DNA from: an uncultured Chloroflexota bacterium
GTDB lineage: Bacteria > Chloroflexota > Limnocylindria > Limnocylindrales > CSP1-4
Direction of reading: 5' to 3'
Length of the DNA stretch: 5,671 bases
Assembly (NCBI GenBank): GCA_903930745.1
Contig: CAIYZX010000568.1
Coordinates: 1 to 5,671 of the forward strand
Each line of letters begins with the position of its first letter. The first letter of the stretch is position 1. Under the pieces are notes generated by a model, which saw only the letters and a program-made list of their open reading frames with translations, was not told where the DNA came from and did not search any database. Below are positions 4,730-5,671 of the stretch, piece by piece. The translations under genes and the position numbers were made by a program.

Positions 4730-5671
4730 TCAGGCGGCGTGCACCGCCGCCATGCCCGCAGACCACGTGGTGTAGCCGCCGTCCAGGTTCCGGACGTCGT
4801 CCCAGCCGTTCTGGCGCAGGATCCGCGTGGCGGTGTGGCCGCGGATGCCCACGGCGCAGTGGATGACGATGGGCCGGTCCCGCGGGATCTCCGCCAGGCG
4901 GTCGCGCAGGTCGTCCACCGGGATCAGCCGGGAGCCCGGGATGCTGCCGTGCCGGTGCTCGGACGCGGAGCGGACGTCGACCAGGACGGCGCCCGCGGCC
5001 ATGGCATCGGCCAGCTCGTGCCACTGGATGCTGGGCGTCACGTCGTCCGCGATGTTGCGGTCCACGTAGCCCAGCATGTTCACCGGGTCCTTGGCGGAAC
5101 CGAACTGCGGCGCGTAGGCCAGCTCGAGATCCGAGAGGTCCGCGGCGGTGAGGCCGCCGGCCATGGCCGTGGAGATCACGTCGATGCGCTTGTCGATGCC
5201 GTCGTGGCCCACGCCCTGGGCGCCCAGGATGCGGTCCGTCTCCGGGTCCACCAGGAGCTTGAGGGCCATGCCGGACGCACCCGGGTAGTAGCCAGCGTGC
5301 GAGCCGGGGTGCGTGTGGATGGCGCGGTAGGCCTTGCCGGCGGCGCGCAGCCGCTTCTCGTTCCAGCCGGTCACCGCAACCTGGAGGCCGAAGACGCCCA
5401 CGATGGCCGTCCCGTAGACGCCCCGGTCCGCGCCGGTGCGCCCGGAAATCACATCCGCGACGAAGCGGCCCTGGCGGTTGGCGGTCTGGGCGAGCGGCAC
5501 GAGCGCGTCCGAATCGTCGAAGGCGTCGCGCTTCTCCACGGCGTCACCCACGGCGAAGATGTGGGGATCGCTGGTGCGGAACTGCTCGTCGATGGTGATG
5601 CCGCCGCGGGCGCCGATGGCCAGGCCTGCGGTGCGGGCGAGCGTCGTCTCCGGGCGCACGCCGATGCTGGC
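4730..5671 (-). CDS. CoA-disulfide/persulfide reductase with C-terminal rhodanese domain, N-terminus beyond the window
   Basis: The last 313 residues of an FAD- and NAD(P)H-dependent pyridine nucleotide-disulfide reductase fused to rhodanese. It should reduce CoA disulfide, CoA persulfide or related sulfane sulfur in the cytoplasm. The frame enters at the window edge with ASIGVRPETTLA, the family's GxRP block, so the GTG at 5659 is an internal Val codon and not a start. Next come FAVGDA (39-44, FAD contact), the dimerisation domain with HAGYYPGASG (Tyr 128/129) and AYAPQFGSAKDPVNM (Tyr 186), and a rhodanese domain at about 211-313 with VDVR, the active-site loop CAVGIR (catalytic Cys 272) and NLDGGYTTW. 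In CoA-disulfide reductases tyrosines at about these two places act with the active-site Cys across the dimer; that Cys lies outside the window. The rhodanese fusion favours the CoADR-RHD/persulfide reductase group over plain NADH oxidase. It ends convergent to the DUF2202 gene, with a hairpin between. Confidence 0.92.
   Translation of the reverse strand, partial: ASIGVRPETTLARTAGLAIGARGGITIDEQFRTSDPHIFAVGDAVEKRDAFDDSDALVPLAQTANRQGRFVADVISGRTGADRGVYGTAIVGVFGLQVAVTGWNEKRLRAAGKAYRAIHTHPGSHAGYYPGASGMALKLLVDPETDRILGAQGVGHDGIDKRIDVISTAMAGGLTAADLSDLELAYAPQFGSAKDPVNMLGYVDRNIADDVTPSIQWHELADAMAAGAVLVDVRSASEHRHGSIPGSRLIPVDDLRDRLAEIPRDRPIVIHCAVGIRGHTATRILRQNGWDDVRNLDGGYTTWSAGMAAVHAA

Noticed and set aside
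5657..5659. GTG as the start of the reductase gene
   Set aside because: The frame continues to the window edge with ASIG, completing the family's GVRPE block, so this GTG is an internal Val codon of a gene that begins outside the window.

Overview
The window is very GC-rich DNA with codons ending mostly in G or C and tightly packed genes. This suggests a high-GC Gram-positive-like bacterium. The mix of an ECF sigma factor translationally coupled to a DUF5667-like membrane protein, a NapH-like polyferredoxin with a small detached companion domain, and a DUF2202 protein fits Chloroflexota (for example Limnocylindria-like lineages) best in my judgement. Actinomycetota remains possible. The assignment is inferred from gene content, not from a phylogenetic marker.

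Layout. Five genes lie head to tail on the minus strand from about 3651 down to 1. In transcription order they are: a membrane 4Fe-4S protein of the NapH/NosR type; a 129-residue single-helix membrane protein overlapping it by a GTGA junction; a 189-residue Gln/Arg/Asp-rich exported or membrane-anchored protein of unknown function; an ECF-type sigma factor; and, joined by an ATGA overlap, a DUF5667-like single-pass membrane protein with a long Gly/Ser/Pro/Ala tail that runs off the left edge. This last gene is open for the whole first 1042 bases. Divergent from the group, on the plus strand, is an exported DUF2202 ferritin-like protein (3949-4635). Convergent to that, and running off the right edge, is the C-terminal 313 residues of a CoA-disulfide reductase/persulfide reductase fused to a rhodanese domain (4730-5671).

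Control signals. The divergent intergenic region (about 3652-3948) is full of inverted repeats. Two 20-bp copies of one palindromic element, 19/20 identical and in opposite orientation, lie at 3727-3746 and 3845-3864, with another palindrome between them. A nested hairpin lies just upstream of the Shine-Dalgarno of the 189-residue protein. Two hairpins, one with an 11-bp perfect stem, separate the two convergent genes on the right.

How it may work together. The sigma factor and its coupled membrane protein look like a sigma/anti-sigma switch, and the 189-residue exported protein directly in front may be a third component. The flanking genes (polyferredoxin, ferritin-like protein, persulfide/CoA-disulfide reductase with rhodanese) all suggest redox, metal or sulfur chemistry. 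A regulated envelope redox-stress locus is a reasonable hypothesis, but the sequence alone does not prove the link.
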